From Polyodon spathula (lineage: Eukaryota > Chordata > Actinopteri > Acipenseriformes > Polyodontidae): a stretch of DNA of 64,000 nucleotides. A model generated the notes under the pieces. The model was not told where the DNA came from. It did no database searches and saw nothing but the letters and a program-made list of their open reading frames with translations. Both the position numbers and the translations under genes were made by a program. The stretch lies in assembly GCF_017654505.1 (NCBI RefSeq), contig NC_054572.1, positions 1,060,864 through 1,124,863 on the forward strand, written 5' to 3'. Every line of letters begins with the position of its first letter. The stretch's first letter is position 1. Shown here in pieces: positions 62,205-64,000 of the stretch.

Positions 62205-62409
62205 CTCTCTCTCTTTGGAGTGTGAACAGAGTTCTGTCCATTTGGCAAAGAGTGATGGGTTATTTGAGGTGAGACCTTGGAGGCCGAGTAAGAGGTAGAG
62301 TTTGAACTGTTGGTTGTCAGGTCTAGACCTTCATGCTTCATGTTGTCTTCTTGGTTCTGCATGCCGGCTACATCTTTCCAGAGCTGCTGGAGGTCTGCAG
62401 GGCACATTG
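62205..62409 (-). CDS. FOXP4: FOXP4 coding exon, linker before the zinc finger
   Basis: Acceptor ggtttttgcag precedes an exon of 205 nt (2+201+2). It encodes [16 protein letters not shown], then LDLTTNSS and [16 protein letters not shown], and its last two bases AG join C of the next exon to give Ser. The LQQLWK-x(n)-LDLTT-x(n)-NGQ pattern is typical of FOXP1/2/4 between the glutamine-rich region and the zinc finger. The donor gtaatg is less canonical than those of the other exons. This is the first FOXP4 exon visible; the preceding ones are outside the window. Confidence 0.93.
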
Positions 62410-64000
62410 CTGCAAAAACCAAGCATAGCAAGAGGTGATCAAGAGAGAAACACTAGGGGAAAAATACCCTTGTTGAAATACCCTGCATGCAAAATGAACA
62501 TGCAATCACATTCCTGACCTTTCTGCAATCTCACACTTTATAATCAAATGACATACATACGTGCAGAAATGGTTAGCAGTGTACACAGCAGAAAAGGTAG
62601 CTGTCACTAAATGATCTGTATTGTTATGCTTTGTTTGGTCTACAGCTTGACTATAACAATAACTGTAAACACCTTTTTAGTGACAACCCAACAGTACTTA
62701 AAGAAAGAATGGGATTGAAAGAAACAGAAAGCAAGATAAGTTGTTTACTATAACTCTTTGACAGAGGTATCAGATATCTGATTAACATCTGTTAGAGGAA
62801 ATCAATCTTATCTCCCGATCATCCCTTTGCTTGAACAAATGCCAGTTGGCATAAAAAAATCATGAGATAATAAACCATGAAAATAACGTTAACATTGGTA
62901 TGATATCTCAAAACTAAAATGCTTGAGGTCCTTCTCACTTAACTTGTGGGATAGAATCGCTGAATGGGTGGGTGGGTGGTCAATGGATTAAAAAAAAAAA
63001 AATACAACACAAAAAGCAGCATTTCCCAAAACTTCTTTTGTAATCCAAACTTTTCTTAATCATTCTGAGGACTGCTGGAAATCCCCCAGTCTTGCTATCT
63101 GCCTATGCGGAGGCAAACTCATAGATTGTAATGTCACTGATTCTGCCCTTCGAGAATGGCAGCAACCCCAAACAGCAACCCAAGTATTGTGTGTGGACCG
63201 TCTCTCTGCATTCTCGTGTAACCCCCCCCCAAAAAAAAAAAAAAAAAAAAAAACTGGGTGGGTAAAATCAATGTCTGTATCTCCACTTGTATTTAAACCC
63301 TCTGAGAATAATACAGAAAAAGAGAATTAAGGAAGTGTTATAACTGAGCATTCTCCACAATTCATTTTGCCTGCAGTTTAATTCAAGGAACTTTCTAAAC
63401 CTCAGGGGCCCCTTTTGCTGGTTAGCAAGGACCCCAAGTTTGTTACTCACGATTTCGCACTTTACTGCACTTGTCATCATGGGAGAGGAAGAGTCTTAAA
63501 TATCTTGCGAGTGTAGGGCTGCACTTTATCTACTGGCACGTGGCCTTTCACTAGAGATACTGGCCTTTTCATTTTGAACGGAGGTCCTTTAAATATTTTG
63601 CAAACAAGACAAACGCAACATGTCATAAACCCTCTGACTTACTCTGCATATTTTTACAGATAAACAAGCACAGCTTGACGCTGACCAGTACAGATTTGTG
63701 TATTAAAACGAATGACCCCACCCCACCCCACCATTGGGATGAAGCAAGGCCCAGCAAGTATGACTAGACAGAAAAAACGCACTGGTTGGCTGGTTTGTCA
63801 TAATGGAACACTTCTTTTATAGAGACTGCTTATCCCAGGATTTACTCAGGATTGTAAGAGACCCAAGTTTATTGTTCTTCAGACCTCTGAAACTATGACA
63901 TAATCACACAGTAAGGATGCCAAAGGAAAAAAAAAAAGTTTACAGCTGGCTTACAAAACTACATTCCTAAATCTGTGACTCCACATTACATTATCTTTCC
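62410..64000 (-). other. FOXP4: FOXP4 intron continuing past the window edge
   Basis: The glutamine-rich coding exons that should precede are not found here; no CAG/CTG-dense exon is present. A C-run/A-run lies at 63223-63252. Confidence 0.65.

Overview
The window is vertebrate nuclear DNA, most likely from a ray-finned fish. It is AT-rich, intron-rich and full of microsatellites. It carries a Tc1/mariner relic with an AxxDPKH-type DDE core, a piggyBac relic, LINE (L2/CR1-type) fragments and several MITEs. A MIR-like SINE tail and fairly long introns would suit a non-teleost such as a sturgeon, paddlefish, gar or bowfin, but the species cannot be fixed from this sequence.

Two protein genes are supported, both on the minus strand. 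MDFI (I-mfa, inhibitor of MyoD family) runs from about 25.7 kb down to 8.0 kb. Its four coding exons (25629-25722, 16729-16842, 8763-9044, 8003-8256) join in phase to 247 codons plus stop, close to the 246 aa of the human protein. FOXP4 occupies the right part. Eleven coding exons from 62409 down to 41744 join in phase to 459 codons plus stop and encode the C-terminal two thirds: C2H2 zinc finger, leucine zipper, forkhead domain and acidic tail. Its N-terminal glutamine-rich exons lie beyond base 64000. The order and orientation (FOXP4 followed by MDFI, same strand) match the human 6p21 neighbourhood, where TFEB comes next. No TFEB coding sequence is visible in the first 8 kb.

Layout: 1-8002 is the MDFI 3' flank with a LINE endonuclease fragment (about 2590-3150) and microsatellites. 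8003-25722 is MDFI; its introns hold a promoter-like GC/CCAAT/M-box cluster near 12.3 kb, a MIR-like tail near 16.1 kb, a decayed Tc1 at 20.5-21.4 kb beside a conserved-looking noncoding block, and a tRNA-like SINE head near 24.1 kb. 25723-41743 is the gap between the genes plus the FOXP4 3' UTR, with long AT, CT, ATT, GT and AAAG arrays. 41744-64000 is FOXP4. Its introns contain a 157-bp tandem duplication, two L2-type 3' tails, a 230-bp long-TIR MITE with a perfect 10-bp target duplication, a piggyBac remnant sitting inside another inverted-repeat element, a third MITE, and several AT-rich homeobox/POU-site-rich blocks that look like conserved enhancers.

I found no operon, CRISPR, virus or undescribed multi-gene system. 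The most notable points are the nested and hairpin transposable elements, the minisatellite abutting the first MDFI coding exon, the candidate FOXP4/MDFI enhancers, and a PLNL co-repressor-like motif kept at a FOXP4 exon junction.
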